This document shows, piece after piece, positions 23,939-35,654 of a stretch of 64,000 nucleotides of DNA. The notes beneath the pieces were generated by a model, which was not told the DNA's origin, did not search any database, and saw nothing but the letters and a program-made list of their open reading frames with translations. The number at the start of each line of letters is the position of its first letter. Within the stretch, counting starts at the first letter, position 1. The stretch covers positions 52,052,503-52,116,502 of the forward strand of contig CM032117.1 in assembly GCA_018894105.1 (NCBI GenBank), given 5' to 3'. A program made the position numbers and the translations under genes. The DNA is from Jacaranda mimosifolia. Its lineage: Eukaryota; Streptophyta; Magnoliopsida; Lamiales; Bignoniaceae.

Positions 23939-25684
23939 TTATTTTAGGTGAAACATGATATGGATAGGTATGAACTGGATAAATGGCTCATGTAGATGAC
24001 AATTTCGTTCTAAGTATGATTCTGCAATAGGTTTGTCATGTTGAATTGCATTGGAAACATAGTCATTCAACCATGCAAATCTATGTTTGGTTCTAGTACT
24101 TTGCCTAACATGAGTGACTTCACTATTAGATGTATTAGGAGGCTGAGAAGTTGGGTGAGTATCATTGTTTATTGACTCAGAATCTAGAATACTACATTCT
24201 GAAGATAGAAGTATCTTCATAGTGAACAAGGGTATGGAGATACTCTCAGATTCAATGGAATTTTTGTAAGGAAAAACATTCTCATAGAATTTAACATCTC
24301 TAGAAACCAATACTTTGTGAGATGACAAGTCATAAACTCTATAAGCTTTCTGCCCTATATTATATCTAATGAATATGCATCTCAAAGCTCTAGACTCAAA
24401 TTTATCTTTGTGTGGTATGGTGTCTATGGCATAGCAAAGGAAACCAAAGCATTTTAGGTTATCACATGATGGCCATAAAGGGCCTCATTGGGTATCTTCC
24501 AATTGAGAACAGGAGTTGGGAGCTTAATATAAGTAGCCATGAGTATAGAATCCCCTAGAATTGTTTTGGCAAATTTTCCTGGAACATGAAAACTCTAGCT
24601 ATTTGTAAAAGATGCTTGTGTTTTCTTTCTACGGTCTCATTCTGTTGGGGTGTGTATGGACAGGATCTTTGATGTATTATTCCTTTCTTTAGGAATAGGT
24701 TTTGCCATTTTGGCTAGTAAATTAAGCCCCATTATCAGACCTTATGATCTTAACTTTAGTCTTAAACTGAACTTTCACCATTTTAAGGAATTGGGTGAAA
24801 ATTTGTGGGGTTTAAGACTTATGTGAGATCAAATAGGTTCAGGTGGCTCTACTACGGTCATCAACTATTGTCAGGAAACAATAAGCTCTACTTAATGCCC
24901 TCAAGTGATAGCCACCCCATAAGTTAATGTGTATGAGTTGCAAGATTTTGGTAGATTTAGTCTGACTGTTGGAAAAACTCATCTTTGCTGTTTAGACAAC
25001 TGACAAATATCACAAGGATTGAAAGATACATAATCTTTATTGATAAACTACAAATGAGACATGTCCAAGCCTTCTATGCCAAAGGTACATAGAGTTATTC
25101 AAATCTTTGCTCAGTTCTGAATTGATGCAGTTATTAGATGAGGAATGAAAGACTATAAACTTATGTCCAGATTTCTGTGAAAGGAGGTTGGAACATCGAG
25201 ATAGCATAGTGGGATTTAAACAACAACGATCCAATACATACAACTTACCAACAACCTTTCCTACTACTAGAACTTCCTCAGTCACCAAGTCCTGTAACAA
25301 ACACCATGTAGGGTAAAAAAGAAACTTGATTAAAGCCCTTTCTGATAGTCTATTCACAGATAGGATGTATTTGAACTTTGGTATGTGTAAAACATCTTTA
25401 AGGGTCAATTTATTAGTGAGATGCACATCACCTGTGTGATGCACTATTTCAGTGGAGTGATCAGGAATGTAAACTGATGTTTTGTTTTCAACAGGCTTAA
25501 GGTTTTGACTGAGATTTTTATCACAACACATATAACTCGAGACTTCTGTATCAATGATCCAACTTCCAATTTCTAATGAACTAAATGCACTGAAGACAAA
25601 CTGATGTGAAGTGTTACCTGCAAAATCATGAAATTGTGCCACACTTGCTACCGCTTCATCAACAACACGCTTTCCTTTCCTCAT
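23939..25684 (-). pseudogene. Copia 3 protease and integrase
   Basis: Protease region at 25684-25037, where the catalytic DTG is replaced by DTE (WIIDTEVSSYMCC). The integrase core (about 25030-24386) has multiple stops. The integrase C-terminal part is open at 24385-23939 (CIFIRYNIGQKAYRVYD, SRDVKFYENVFPY). The damaged active site means this copy could not have processed its own polyprotein in its present form. Confidence 0.83.
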
Positions 25685-26665
25685 CTTGTTGAGCTATAAG
25701 AGATCTTGAATTCTAGCATTCAAGTCTGTTTGTAAGCAATTCTCCTTGCCTACTTTACCCATTCTTCCTATCTGAGCCAAGTTAGCTACATGTCCAAAAC
25801 CAGATTTCCTCTTTGTCTCCATAAATTCCTTGTACCAGTCCAGAGTTTCATGGAGCTTAAAATAGGTTTCCTTAGTATGTCCAGTACCATTACAATGCTT
25901 ACAGTGTAAGCTAGATTTGTCTACTCGCTTATTGCTGGTCTTCCCTTTCCCGAAGGATGATCCTTCGCCGCCAAACTTTCTACTTTATTGGTTACCAACC
26001 AACATCGCCAAATTATCAACATTATCTGCGAAGACTGTATGAATCTCCCTCTATTTCTCCACTCTCAAAATTATAGAATAGGCTTTGTTAATTATCGACA
26101 AAGGATCCATAACTAGGATATGATTCCTTATGCTATCATAACCATCATTCAGTCCTATTAGGAATTGAACCAATTTGTTAGATGATGTATAATCCACTGT
26201 TTCCTTTGCAGCTCCGCAAGTACATTATGGCATTGGTAGAAGGCACTACAATTCATCCCAAAGCTTTTTAAGCTTAGTATAGTATTGCACCATCGATTGA
26301 TTTCCTTGAGAGATGGAATTAATCTCTCTTTGTAGCTGGTACAACAGTGGCCCATTGCACTCTCCGAATCTCTCCTCTAGCTCTATCCATAATTCTCTAG
26401 CCGTTGTGGTGTACAGGAAAGCCTCTACGATCTCTTTCGAGATTGAGTTCAAAATCCATGACCTGACCATGCAATCAGTCCTTATCCATTGCTCAAAATC
26501 CTTTGTTCCTTCATCCAGCATGATGCATCTTCCATCTATAAACCCTAACTTTATTTTTGCCCCCAATGCTATTCTGATGGATCGACTCCATGCGAGAAAA
26601 TTATTTCCAGTCAATGGATTGGACACCAGGTTTATACATGGATGATCGGATGATTGTAGATGCAA
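25685..26665 (-). pseudogene. Copia 3 gag
   Basis: The open stretch 26665-26246 begins MHLQSSDHPCINLVSN, includes GNNFLAWSRSIRIALGAK and reaches ELWIELEERFGECNGPLL. The zinc-knuckle region near 25870-25920 reads CKHCNGTGHTKETY, so the last cysteine is replaced by tyrosine. Further stops follow. Confidence 0.83.
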
Positions 26666-26804
26666 AGGATTAGAATCTCCGACCAGTGTTCTGCCTACTA
26701 GCAGATTCTGGGCTCCTCATCCTCCAACCATGATTTCTCACTTCTTCCTCTCTAATCATCTTCTGATTTCGATCACCTGAGATTTATGACCTGCTCCAAT
26801 GCTA

Positions 26805-27074
26805 TGTTAGGTATCTGAGCTCACTCAGCAAGAGAATTGGAACTCTATCTTTGTGAATTTGAGAGAGAAAAGTTGTATTGATTTCAGTGAGTGTTGCAAA
26901 ATTACAGAAAGGCATATTGAAATCTGCTAGGTACACATGTATTTATAGTAGACCAACCACTTATTTGATGCTGCACCTAACTAACTCACTAATTACATTT
27001 AACTAACCAATCATCAGGGTTTAGCTCAACTAACTAACTGAAATCTGAACTAATTAACAAACCAACTTGCTACA
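26805..27074 (-). repeat. Copia 3 5' LTR
   Basis: 270 bp, begins TGTTAGGTATCTGAGC and ends CTTGCTACA on the plus strand. Followed by the TCCTC duplication and then the TM9SF frame. Confidence 0.92.
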
Positions 27075-27397
27075 TCCTCTTCCTTGTGTTCCTCATTCTC
27101 ATTGTGACCTGTGCCGAGATTACAGTTGTGCTTTGCTATTTCCAGCTGCGCAGTGAGGACTACTTGTGGTGGTGGGGATCATAACTGACCTCAGGGTCAT
27201 CGGCACACTACCTTTTCCTTTATGCAGCATTCTACTTCTTCACAAGGCTCAACATCACAAAACCCGTTTCTGGTATTCTGTATTTCGGGTACATGCTGAT
27301 TGGTTCTTATGCTTTCTTTGTGCTGACGGGTACAATTAGTTTCTATGCCTGTTTCTGGTTCACCAGGCTCATCTACTCATCTGTGAAAACTGACTAG

Positions 27398-29260
27398 AAA
27401 GCAATGCCTGAAAGGAAGTCTTTTGTAGGTTCCGAGGAAAGCACATAATAACCCTCAAAGTAAACCTAGTTTATGTTGATTTCAATTTCTTTGATCCATA
27501 GTATCCAGCTGAAGCTGCAAATTCCTTAATGATACTCGGGTCTTTGTAATTTTATTCTTTGTTTTCCTCGCTAAATCATGTAAGAAGACATTTTGGGAGG
27601 ATTTTGGAGCAAATCTTGTACTCTACTAGGGCTTCTATTTTTCTTGTAATGACAAGAAACCTTGTAAGAGAGCTGCAGTGGTGAATAACCAGAAAAAAGA
27701 GGGTGAGGGGGAAAAGGAGAGCTGCAGTGGCAAATTACGTGTAATTTTAGATACTTTTGGTTTGCAACTACATATTTTCTGCTGCATCCCTGCAAGAAAA
27801 TGGTATCTTTTATCTGTCCCAATTCTCTGTGCCCGGTTGAAGAAGGAGACAAGATTTAACTAGCTAAATTCACTTCCTCTGTGTGCTTAATTTGTTACAG
27901 ACTAGGCTCAGTATTGTGAATGAAGAAATAGCTTTTAGCCCGATTTGGCAATTTATGTAGGTTATTTCCTCGACCTGGCAATGCCAAGCTTTGGTGGGTC
28001 TACCTAAGTTTGTGCCATTGCTCTGAAGGTACCGATAGTTTTAACCTAATTGTTACTGGCTCTTTTACAAATTTCTGCTATTTGTCGTTGGAAACTTTGT
28101 CCAGTTAAGTTTAATGAGGTCGCATTATATTTACTCCTTTCTGAAATTCCGTATCTAAGATGAAATTTTATTGAGAATCCATCTTTGTTGTGTTGGCGAA
28201 AATCATTGTTGAGAAATCTGGACCACTGAGCCCTGTCAACTTGTTTCAGTTAAACTTTTCTTGATTGAATCACTGTATGAGAAACCCATTCAAGATTAAA
28301 AAGTATGTGCTAAATGCACTTCCTGGAGAAGCAACTTGGGATAATTAATCATCCATTGTCCAAATTGTACATACAGAAGAAGAGATTCAAACCAGGTATA
28401 TTAGTTATAGAACATTAATTAAATCCTACAAGCACAGGTCAATTATAGTGTATTTAGCTTCACCATTGCGAGTTTCTAAGTTTCAGTTTGGATCCTCTAT
28501 TGCATCTTTTATGTTTCATCTCCTATTTTATTTTATGGATATATGACAAGTGTATTCAATTCTAATCTTGTTTATTGAAGGACACTTGCAAATAGATATC
28601 CAAATGAAAAAATAATTTGTGTCAACATAATAAGCTGATTTAACCAATATTGAAACTTCCATTAAGTCTAATTCACCAATTTTTGGACATTTCACCATCA
28701 TAAACTAATAATAAACATTACAATTAAAGTGTCATACTCAGAACATGGAAGATAATATAATATGTGAATGAGCACAATCCATTAATAAACATTTCTTCGA
28801 GCAAACAAATAATGGTGATGGTGAACACCAAAAGTTCAAGTACATACAAGAAAGTCACACTTGCAGTGAAATACAAATACAAGAAAGTTTTACAACCATA
28901 ATAAAACAATAAAAAAAACTTCTTTTTTTTTAATTTTTATTTTTCTAAAAATAAGTCTCAAATGGAGGAAGATGTTTAGAAGACTGAGCCACATGATATA
29001 TATATATATATACATATATATTTGTTTTTTATTTTTTATTTATTTAATTTTTTATTAAGACTGAGCCACATGTTGTGACCAAATCGTTTAAACACCTGCA
29101 GCTTATTGATGATTATGAGAAACCAATACAACAATGTGGAAATAATCACCTTGCAATTTTGAACGGGCAACAACTCATCTCCTTTCACATCTGCTAGAAA
29201 AAAAGAAAGAGAAAAAATGATAACCAACTGCTAGAAAATATGATAAATTGAAGAATGAAA
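27398..29260. other. Non-coding region between the TM9SF fragment and NLR C
   Basis: No gene supported. The first part may be the former TM9SF 3' untranslated region, but no poly(A) tail marks its end. A short tract at about 28485-28603 has TTTGGAT...ATCCAAA inverted ends and may be a small MITE. AAGACTGAGCCACATG occurs twice (28981-28995 and 29058-29073) flanking an AT-rich tract. AT dinucleotide runs near 28996-29022. Confidence 0.6.
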
Positions 29261-31912
29261 TCAAGCTAATATTAACTTCAAAAATTGAAAACCGCTGACC
29301 TCTTCAACACTGTGGGTTATCATCACGATGATCATATTCCTCAGTCTCTCTGGAACTTCTGACTGCTGGTTTGGATGACGCTGATAGATGAACTTATCAA
29401 GCTTCGGCATTCCCTTTTCGTCCATCACCAACTCATCAAACTTAGTATCTCTAAGCATTATCATTTGAAGTAGAGGAAAACTGTTCTCCCCAGAGAAATC
29501 CAGCTTCTGTGCTTTACATTTCTTCAGTTTGATGATCTCTAATCTTGAGAGCCCTTTAAGTGATTCCAAGGGATTCTCCTCCTCTGTGATATTAATCCCT
29601 CCAAGAGTGATCTTTGCAAGATTCTGGGGAAACTTAATCGAGCATTTCATCTTTATCTTCATATCGAAGAATAAGTGGAGCGTCACAAGATTTTGATAAC
29701 GAGAAAAGTCCATCTTTGGGTGCTGACTTGTGCTGCTTCTGTAATCCACCCTTAACTTTAAGTACTCTAGCTTTGGCAATATTGTTGCGGTATCAGAGAG
29801 GGCCTCCAACGTTTTCTTCTCTGCGCCGAATATTTTCAGCTTTTTTAAGTTGAAGAGTTTCTTGAAAGAGCCGTGGGCTAAATAGTGCCCGTATTGATAT
29901 TTAAAATCTAGAGTTTCGAGATTCTGTAAATCCACCTCAACTCCATCCTCTGGTTTTCTGACTTTGGTGTAACCGCAGGCGCGGATTGGGTTCACCATGA
30001 TTACACTGGTAAGGAATAAATGCTTCAAGCTCTTCATCTTGAGAATATTTTCAGGAACTTCCCTTGTTCTCACCTCCAAAGTCTCTAATCTTTTGAGCCT
30101 CTGAATTCTGGAGGGAATTGTAATGAATTCGCCCATCACCTTAAGGCAGATCAAGCCGCTCAAGTTGGCAATCTCGTTCGGGAGATTGATTACTGTATAC
30201 TCAACTTCTATAATCAGAAGCCGCAAGAATCTCAAGTCTGAGGCATTTCTCTTAATGAGCATAAAGAGATTATTATCTTCCTTAAAACAGAAAAATGCAC
30301 GGAGTTTTTCAGCAACTTCGGAGTTTTGGACAGTCTGTGGAGTTAAGCTGGAGGGATAGGTGACGATTCTATGCGGTCTTGATTGTAGGCTACTCCAAGT
30401 ACAGAAGAAGTTGGTATCCTTAGCCACTTGAACGCAAAGATCGTGCAGAAGATGGTGAATACGGCAACTTATAACCCTCCCATCAGATCTTATCTGAGAA
30501 AGTTGGATTAAATTCCTGACAAGTAGCTTATCTATGTAGGCTTCCACAATATCGTCGTGCTTTCTGGATTCGTCAACTTGGAAAATTAATTTCTCAGCTA
30601 CCCACATGTGGATCAATTCAGTGAGAAAAATCTCACGGTTCTCTGGGAAGATCCCAAAGTAAAGAAAGAAAGGCTTTAACTCTGTGGGTAAATCCTTGTA
30701 ACTCGAAGACAAGATCATAAAATGGTCGTCCTGATCAGTGCGTTCACTCATTCTTTCAAGGACTTCATCCCAAGCAGGTTTACGTCTTTCCCTAAGCCGC
30801 AACATGCCCGCCAAAAGGACGATGGCCAATGGCCAACCACCACACTTTGTCACTATCTTATCGCCGATGTCTTTTAATACCGGCGCGAGGGCTTCTCCAT
30901 TTGTGGAGAGAATCATATCATAGAAGAGTTCCTTCCCATCATTTTCACTTATAAAATCCAAGGGAACAAAAAAGCCCTGATCACCTGCGACGTACTTACC
31001 AATATCAGTATTTCGAGAAGTAACAATTATTCTGCTACCATTTTCTGAATTGGTCAGGAGGACATCTCTTAGGAGCTCCCATGTTTTCTTATCCTGAACA
31101 TCATCCACAAAGATTAAGCACCTCTTCTCCTGGAGCAACAAACACAAGTTGTTTTGCATGTTTTGCTGCATCTTGAACTCGGACAGGCCTACTTGTTTCG
31201 CTATGTCCAATAAAAGCTCTACGAATTTTGGCTCCTGTGGGACATAAACTATTGCGCAACCCTGGAAGTGGTTTTTCACTTTCTGATAAATTCTCTTGGC
31301 AACAGTCGTCTTACCTACACCCGCCGGCCCAACAACTGATATTACTCTGCACCGCTTGTTTTCACTGAGCATTTCTGCCTCTAATATTTGCAAAGTTTCT
31401 GCTTGACCAAAAATCTTCTTGGGCTCACGACTGCGCAGAAACAACTTTCTGCTGTTCCTCATATTCACCTCGACGCTGGGTCCCGCATCAGCAACGGCAG
31501 TAATGCCACAGCTTGTCCTGGAAGCTTCAAGTTCTGCTGCTCTTCTCTTAATCTTTTCGATTTCCAGGGCGAAAATACTGGCTGCTCCGCCATAACACGG
31601 AGTACAAGAAGCATGCATGAGAGTATTAAATGGCCCCCTCTTCATGTTTTGAGATTCAGTTTTTGTAAGATAATTATCAAGGACATCCTCCACATCTTGG
31701 GCAAGATCCCTTGTACTGATGATCCAGTTAGCCACTTGAGGACTCCTGGCTTTTTTGAATTCAGCGTCTTTTAGGTAGGATTGCAGAGTCATCATCTGGC
31801 TTTCGATCCACTGGATGTTCTCTTGTGAACTATACATTTGACTCCCCGCTTCCACGAGATTTCTTCCAGCAACAGCTTTGTTGATCACCGCTGCAACCAC
31901 AGCTTCAGCCAT
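29261..31912 (-). CDS. NLR C: CC-NB-ARC-LRR disease-resistance protein (R1/RPP13-like)
   Basis: Single open frame of 883 residues from the preferred start ATG at 31912 (MAEAVVAAVINKAV...). An in-frame ATG at 31966 would add 18 residues, but that leader corresponds to the upstream untranslated MAISEI-type sequence of NLR A and B, so it is probably not protein. Domains: Rx-type coiled coil about 1-125 with DVEDVLD near 73-79; NB-ARC with P-loop GPAGVGKTT (195-203), kinase-2 LIFVDDVQ (266-273), RNBS-B GSRIIVTSRN (292-301), CGGWPLA (357-363), FFLYFGIFPE (415-424) and an LHD triad (489-491) in place of MHD; irregular LRRs to the end. Odd points: the usual W after kinase-2 is Q, and GLPL is GWPL. 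These proteins are intracellular ATP/ADP-switched immune receptors. It is about 66% identical in feel to NLR B but clearly older in divergence, and lies in opposite orientation. The tail near 29290 contains a possible donor (GAG/GTCAGC), so the exact C terminus could differ if spliced. Confidence 0.92.
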   Translation of the reverse strand: MAEAVVAAVINKAVAGRNLVEAGSQMYSSQENIQWIESQMMTLQSYLKDAEFKKARSPQVANWIISTRDLAQDVEDVLDNYLTKTESQNMKRGPFNTLMHASCTPCYGGAASIFALEIEKIKRRAAELEASRTSCGITAVADAGPSVEVNMRNSRKLFLRSREPKKIFGQAETLQILEAEMLSENKRCRVISVVGPAGVGKTTVAKRIYQKVKNHFQGCAIVYVPQEPKFVELLLDIAKQVGLSEFKMQQNMQNNLCLLLQEKRCLIFVDDVQDKKTWELLRDVLLTNSENGSRIIVTSRNTDIGKYVAGDQGFFVPLDFISENDGKELFYDMILSTNGEALAPVLKDIGDKIVTKCGGWPLAIVLLAGMLRLRERRKPAWDEVLERMSERTDQDDHFMILSSSYKDLPTELKPFFLYFGIFPENREIFLTELIHMWVAEKLIFQVDESRKHDDIVEAYIDKLLVRNLIQLSQIRSDGRVISCRIHHLLHDLCVQVAKDTNFFCTWSSLQSRPHRIVTYPSSLTPQTVQNSEVAEKLRAFFCFKEDNNLFMLIKRNASDLRFLRLLIIEVEYTVINLPNEIANLSGLICLKVMGEFITIPSRIQRLKRLETLEVRTREVPENILKMKSLKHLFLTSVIMVNPIRACGYTKVRKPEDGVEVDLQNLETLDFKYQYGHYLAHGSFKKLFNLKKLKIFGAEKKTLEALSDTATILPKLEYLKLRVDYRSSTSQHPKMDFSRYQNLVTLHLFFDMKIKMKCSIKFPQNLAKITLGGINITEEENPLESLKGLSRLEIIKLKKCKAQKLDFSGENSFPLLQMIMLRDTKFDELVMDEKGMPKLDKFIYQRHPNQQSEVPERLRNMIIVMITHSVEEVSGFQFLKLILA

Positions 31913-32280
31913 GATCTTCTGCAACAATTTGCATTCCAAAGTTTCAGAAATAACTATAGCTATCAAATTGTGTAGAAGTCAATAAGGACCAACATTGATT
32001 TCTGTATGAGAATTGAGAATCAAAAGTCTACTCCAAATCAGAAGGTCATTGGTCACCTAAAGAAATATATTTTGTCAGTAAAACGGATTCTACTATTGAG
32101 TATACATGCTGAAAGTATTTAGTGCTTATAATCAAGAACTTAAAACATGCTCACTTTCGTACTAAAATATTAATTTCCATGTGCATGAAAAATTGAGTAT
32201 GACAAGTTAAAGTGTTGTAACACTTCCACTTTCTATAATCTTTTTACCAGACATTAAAATTTTAATGTTAGGAAAAAGAT
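31913..32280 (-). promoter_or_regulatory. NLR C leader and proximal upstream region
   Basis: Includes the 54-bp in-frame leader (31966-31913) and sequence with ACTCAATTCTCATACAGAAATC-type wording shared with the leaders of NLR A and B on the opposite strand. No TATA box was assigned with confidence. Interrupted upstream by a hAT element at 32289. Confidence 0.45.
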
Positions 32281-32288
32281 ATTTTGTT

Positions 32289-33559
32289 TAGAGGTGACAA
32301 TGTCTAAGGAGCCACGAGTTTGACACGAAAAAATTGGGGTTGACATCGACCTATTTTGGGTTCGAATTTGATAAGATTCACACGAATAAGAATTAGAAAA
32401 AACTAGGTTGGGTTGGGTTGGATTGAATTTTAGCTAACACAAACAACACAAAATTTGATTTTGGGTCACACGACAACCTGAACTCATCTTAACCAACTCG
32501 ACCCAACCCAAACTAAATATATAAAATTTTAATTTTTAGGGGCAAAAATATAAATTAACAAAATAAAGTTTGAAAATTTGAACTTTAGCAATAATAAAAT
32601 TATTGCTTTGCCACTTTCAGGATCTTATTTATTTTTATAAGCATATAGGATAGATGATTATAATTTTAGACTGTCTCTAACAATTATTTTTGTGTATCTA
32701 AATGAACATTAAAATTATTCCGCAAAGAGCTGTCAAATCACTGCTTTGATTACTAAATTGTCCAAAGAATTTCTCTTAGCCCATATGCAATGCAAAGGTT
32801 TTGCATATATGGATAGACAGTAATTCTTTCTGTTGAGAGGTTGTACAAAATTTAAATGACTCAAACTAGTTTTTATAATAAATTATGTGTATAACTAAAT
32901 TGCTCGTTTACTTTTTTGCTTGATAATATATTTTATTAATTTGTGTTTTGCTTAATTAAATCAATATAAAGTTAAAAATAATGCTATTTTAAGAAGTTAA
33001 AAGAGGCAATTTGATTGACACAAAAGATATAAAAATTGAAGATAGCTAGTGAATAAAACTTGAAAAAGTATATGAATTTTTAAAAATAAAATGCTTTGTG
33101 ATTTTAATATTTTTATAATTGATGTGATAGATACTGGAAAACAAAAAAAGTCCTAAATCAATATACTTGTGTGGTTAAATTAAAATATTTTGTAGAAAGC
33201 TATTATTATGAAGTTATGATGAGACTACCTTACTCCTAATTTAATTTATCAATAATTAAGAATAGATAAAATTAAAAAATAAAAATACAAATTTTTTTTC
33301 TAAAATTGAAGATAAATATTCAAAATAATTATTTTAAATTAGGTTGGTAGGTTATGTTAGATGGGTTTGGATTGGTGGGTCCACCTAATGAAAATTAGGT
33401 TGACCCAAACCTAACCTGATGAGAGGTAGGTTGATTAGGGTTAAGCGCACATTAAAGTTGTCATCAAGTTAAGTCGGATTGAGATTGAAGAAATTAACAT
33501 TATACGCCCCACCTCAACCCAACCCAAACCCATCCTGCCCACCTGAATTGTTACTCTTA
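32289..33559. mobile_element. hAT-type non-autonomous element upstream of NLR C
   Basis: 1271 bp with imperfect ends TAGAGGTGACAATG and (reverse complement) TAAGAGTAACAATT and a perfect 8-bp target duplication ATTTTGTT (32281-32288, 33560-33567). The subterminal regions hold repeated GGTTGGGTT / AACCCAACC words. No transposase seen. Confidence 0.85.
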
Positions 33560-33685
33560 ATTTTGTTCAAAGAGTATCAATTCACAAAAAATTGGAAAAT
33601 AAATTGAGTGTAATAGTGTTTTTTCAGCTAACAATGGAACTAGAAACACTTATAGGAAGCAAATGTGTTTGAAGGGTTATTTGTT

Positions 33686-35253
33686 GGGAAAAAATGATTG
33701 TGCCCCTTGTAAAAAATGAAATAGGCAAAAGACCTTCCCCATGAAAAACAAAATATACAAAAAACCATCTTGTCATTTTTAAAACCATGCAACGAACACC
33801 CCTGAGAAGGTGGGTGTAGAACACGGGCCTATGCATGCAACTTGGCTTAAATTTTTGTATATAAAAAGATAATTATGCCCTTATTCATCTACCATTGGAT
33901 CTCCTTTTAAAAAATCAACGGTTTAGATCAAATGATATTATATTTTTAAAAAATATATATGTAAAACATCTATATAATATAATATATTATCATATATATA
34001 ATATGTATGTGTATATATACATATTATCATTGATATATATACAATTATACATATAAATCACTACCACCGGCAGCCGGCAACCAGCGATAATATAAAAAAA
34101 AAAAAAAATCAAAAGCAGATGGCAGCCGTCGGCTGCTGGCCGCCATCAACATGGCCGCCATGGCTACATTAGCTAGAACTAGCCAAATATGGCCACAGTG
34201 CTGCCATGGTAGCCATGGCAGCTCATAAGGTTTGGGGAGATGGGGTGGGGTGGGCGGGTGAGTGCGTATGGTTTTGTAATATATATATATGTATCTATAT
34301 ATTATGATATATGTATTATATATTATTATATATCATCATATATATGACAATAAATATATAAATATAACTATCTTATAAAAAATATATATGTATATAAATA
34401 TATTATATATTTTCATAAATATGTATAATATTTAATTTGAAATAAATAATTAGAAAGGAAAAATAAATAAAATTATTTAAATTTTATAGATAAATTTATA
34501 TAAAGATGATGTTATTAAATAATTGTATATATTATTATTATATATATATATATGATAATAACATCATATATACTAATATATATGTATAAATATCTTATCA
34601 AAAAATATATGTATATAAATGTAGTATATATATTTTAATAAATATATAAAATACTTAATTTGAAATGAATAATTAGAAAGAAAAAATATATAAATAAAAG
34701 TTATTTAAATTTTATAGATAAATTTAAATATATGTATTTAAGTATAAATAAAAAATATTTTATATATTTTTATGAAATTTAAATTTTATTTACTTTGGAA
34801 TGAATTAATAGAAAGAAAGATTAATATAATTGATAAGGTAAAAATAAAAGTGATTTTAATTTTATAAATAAATTTATATATGTATAAAATGAGAATATAT
34901 GAAATAATGAGAAATGAGAAATAATAATAAATTTATATATATGTATAAAATAAGAAATATATGAAATAATGGAAGAAGAGAGAAATTAAAAATAAAAAGA
35001 AAAGAAAAGAATGAAAGAAAAAGGAAAAAAATGATAATAAAAGGTTATTTAAATTGAATTGAAAAAATATTAATGATTAAGGGTAAATTAGTCTTTTCAT
35101 ATTAAAATTATGTTAAATGGGCAACAAATGAGAAGGGGGGAGGCGGTGTGCATGGTATTTTAAACACACATGAAGGTTTTTTGTACGTTTATTTTTCACA
35201 GGGGAGTGTTTTGAACATTTCATATTTAACAGGGGGTAAATTATTATTAGCCC
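33686..35253. mobile_element. Mutator-like non-autonomous element with long TIRs and a GC-rich core
   Basis: 1568 bp. The outer about 150 bp of each side are diverged inverted repeats (GGGAAAAAATGATTGTGCCCC on the left; GGGGGTAAATTATTATTAGCCC on the right). A perfect 10-bp target duplication GTTATTTGTT flanks it (33676-33685, 35254-35263), in the Mutator range. Between AT-rich arms sits a GC-rich island at 34062-34250 with CCATGG and CAGCCGGCAA words. No transposase. Small open frames at each end are TIR translations. Confidence 0.82.
34062..34250. repeat. GC-rich island in the MULE-like element
   Basis: Contrasts sharply with AT-rich flanks. Contains GCAGCCG-T-CGGCTGC as a perfect inverted repeat (34122-34136), CAGCCGGCAA (34071-34080) and several GCCATGG words. 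Similar words occur at 54607-54838 and 57515-57740. Confidence 0.7.
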
Positions 35254-35654
35254 GTTATTTGTTTGCAAAACAGATGTTTCATTTCCCAGATTTTATATTT
35301 TTATTTCAATATAACTATATTTTATTTTTTATTCCACTTCATTTATATATACGGTGAAACAAAAAATAAAATATAGATCAAAATAAAAGATCCAAACTCC
35401 ATTTCCCCATATCACTCATCTTTGACAGCCTCTCCTCCCTACCCCCACCCCAATTTCTCAGTGTATGAATTCAGGGTGTTATCTGCTTCCTCATTTTGAG
35501 CTCTAGAGATAGTGCCTGGTGGTGAAAGTGCGCACGGCGAGGAAGACATTGCGTCTTCTTCCTCATTCCTGCAATTAACCCTAAGTGCAATCCAAAATTT
35601 TGAGAGCTATACTTTCTTTTAAGTCATTTCACGAACATGATATATCATGGGAAA

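Larger units (their letters stand above)
21858..27074 (-). mobile_element. Copia 3: full-length, degenerate Ty1/copia retrotransposon
   Basis: 5217 bp on the minus strand with LTRs at 21858-22107 and 26805-27074 and a perfect target duplication TCCTC (21853-21857, 27075-27079). The primer-binding site next to the 5' LTR is eroded (TAGCATTGGAGCAGG on the minus strand). Gag and pol blocks are in copia order but broken. The length exceeds copia 1 and 2 partly because of a 250-bp tandem duplication in the RNase H region (22349-22848). Confidence 0.94.
21648..27397 (+). pseudogene. TM9SF (EMP70/TMN) endomembrane protein, C-terminal fragment split by copia 3
   Basis: Joining 21648-21857 to 27080-27397 gives one continuous frame matching the last about 175 residues of plant transmembrane-9 superfamily proteins. 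Landmarks in order: [31 protein letters not shown] and HQFYYIF before the insertion; [46 protein letters not shown] and the end FTRLIYSSVK after it. These cover the last membrane segments and the cytosolic tail. Stops at 21711-21713, 21732-21734 and 27182-27184 (where Tyr is usual in WWWRSYL) make it dead. The missing N-terminal two thirds were never here: the fragment begins at the edge of segment A. TM9SF proteins act in Golgi/endosomal sorting. No introns are visible within the fragment; whether it is a retrocopy or a genomic piece is open, as no poly(A) tail was found. Confidence 0.88.

Noticed and set aside
28485..28603. Small MITE with TTTGGAT ends
   Set aside because: Inverted ends are short and no target duplication was found; mentioned only in the intergenic entry.
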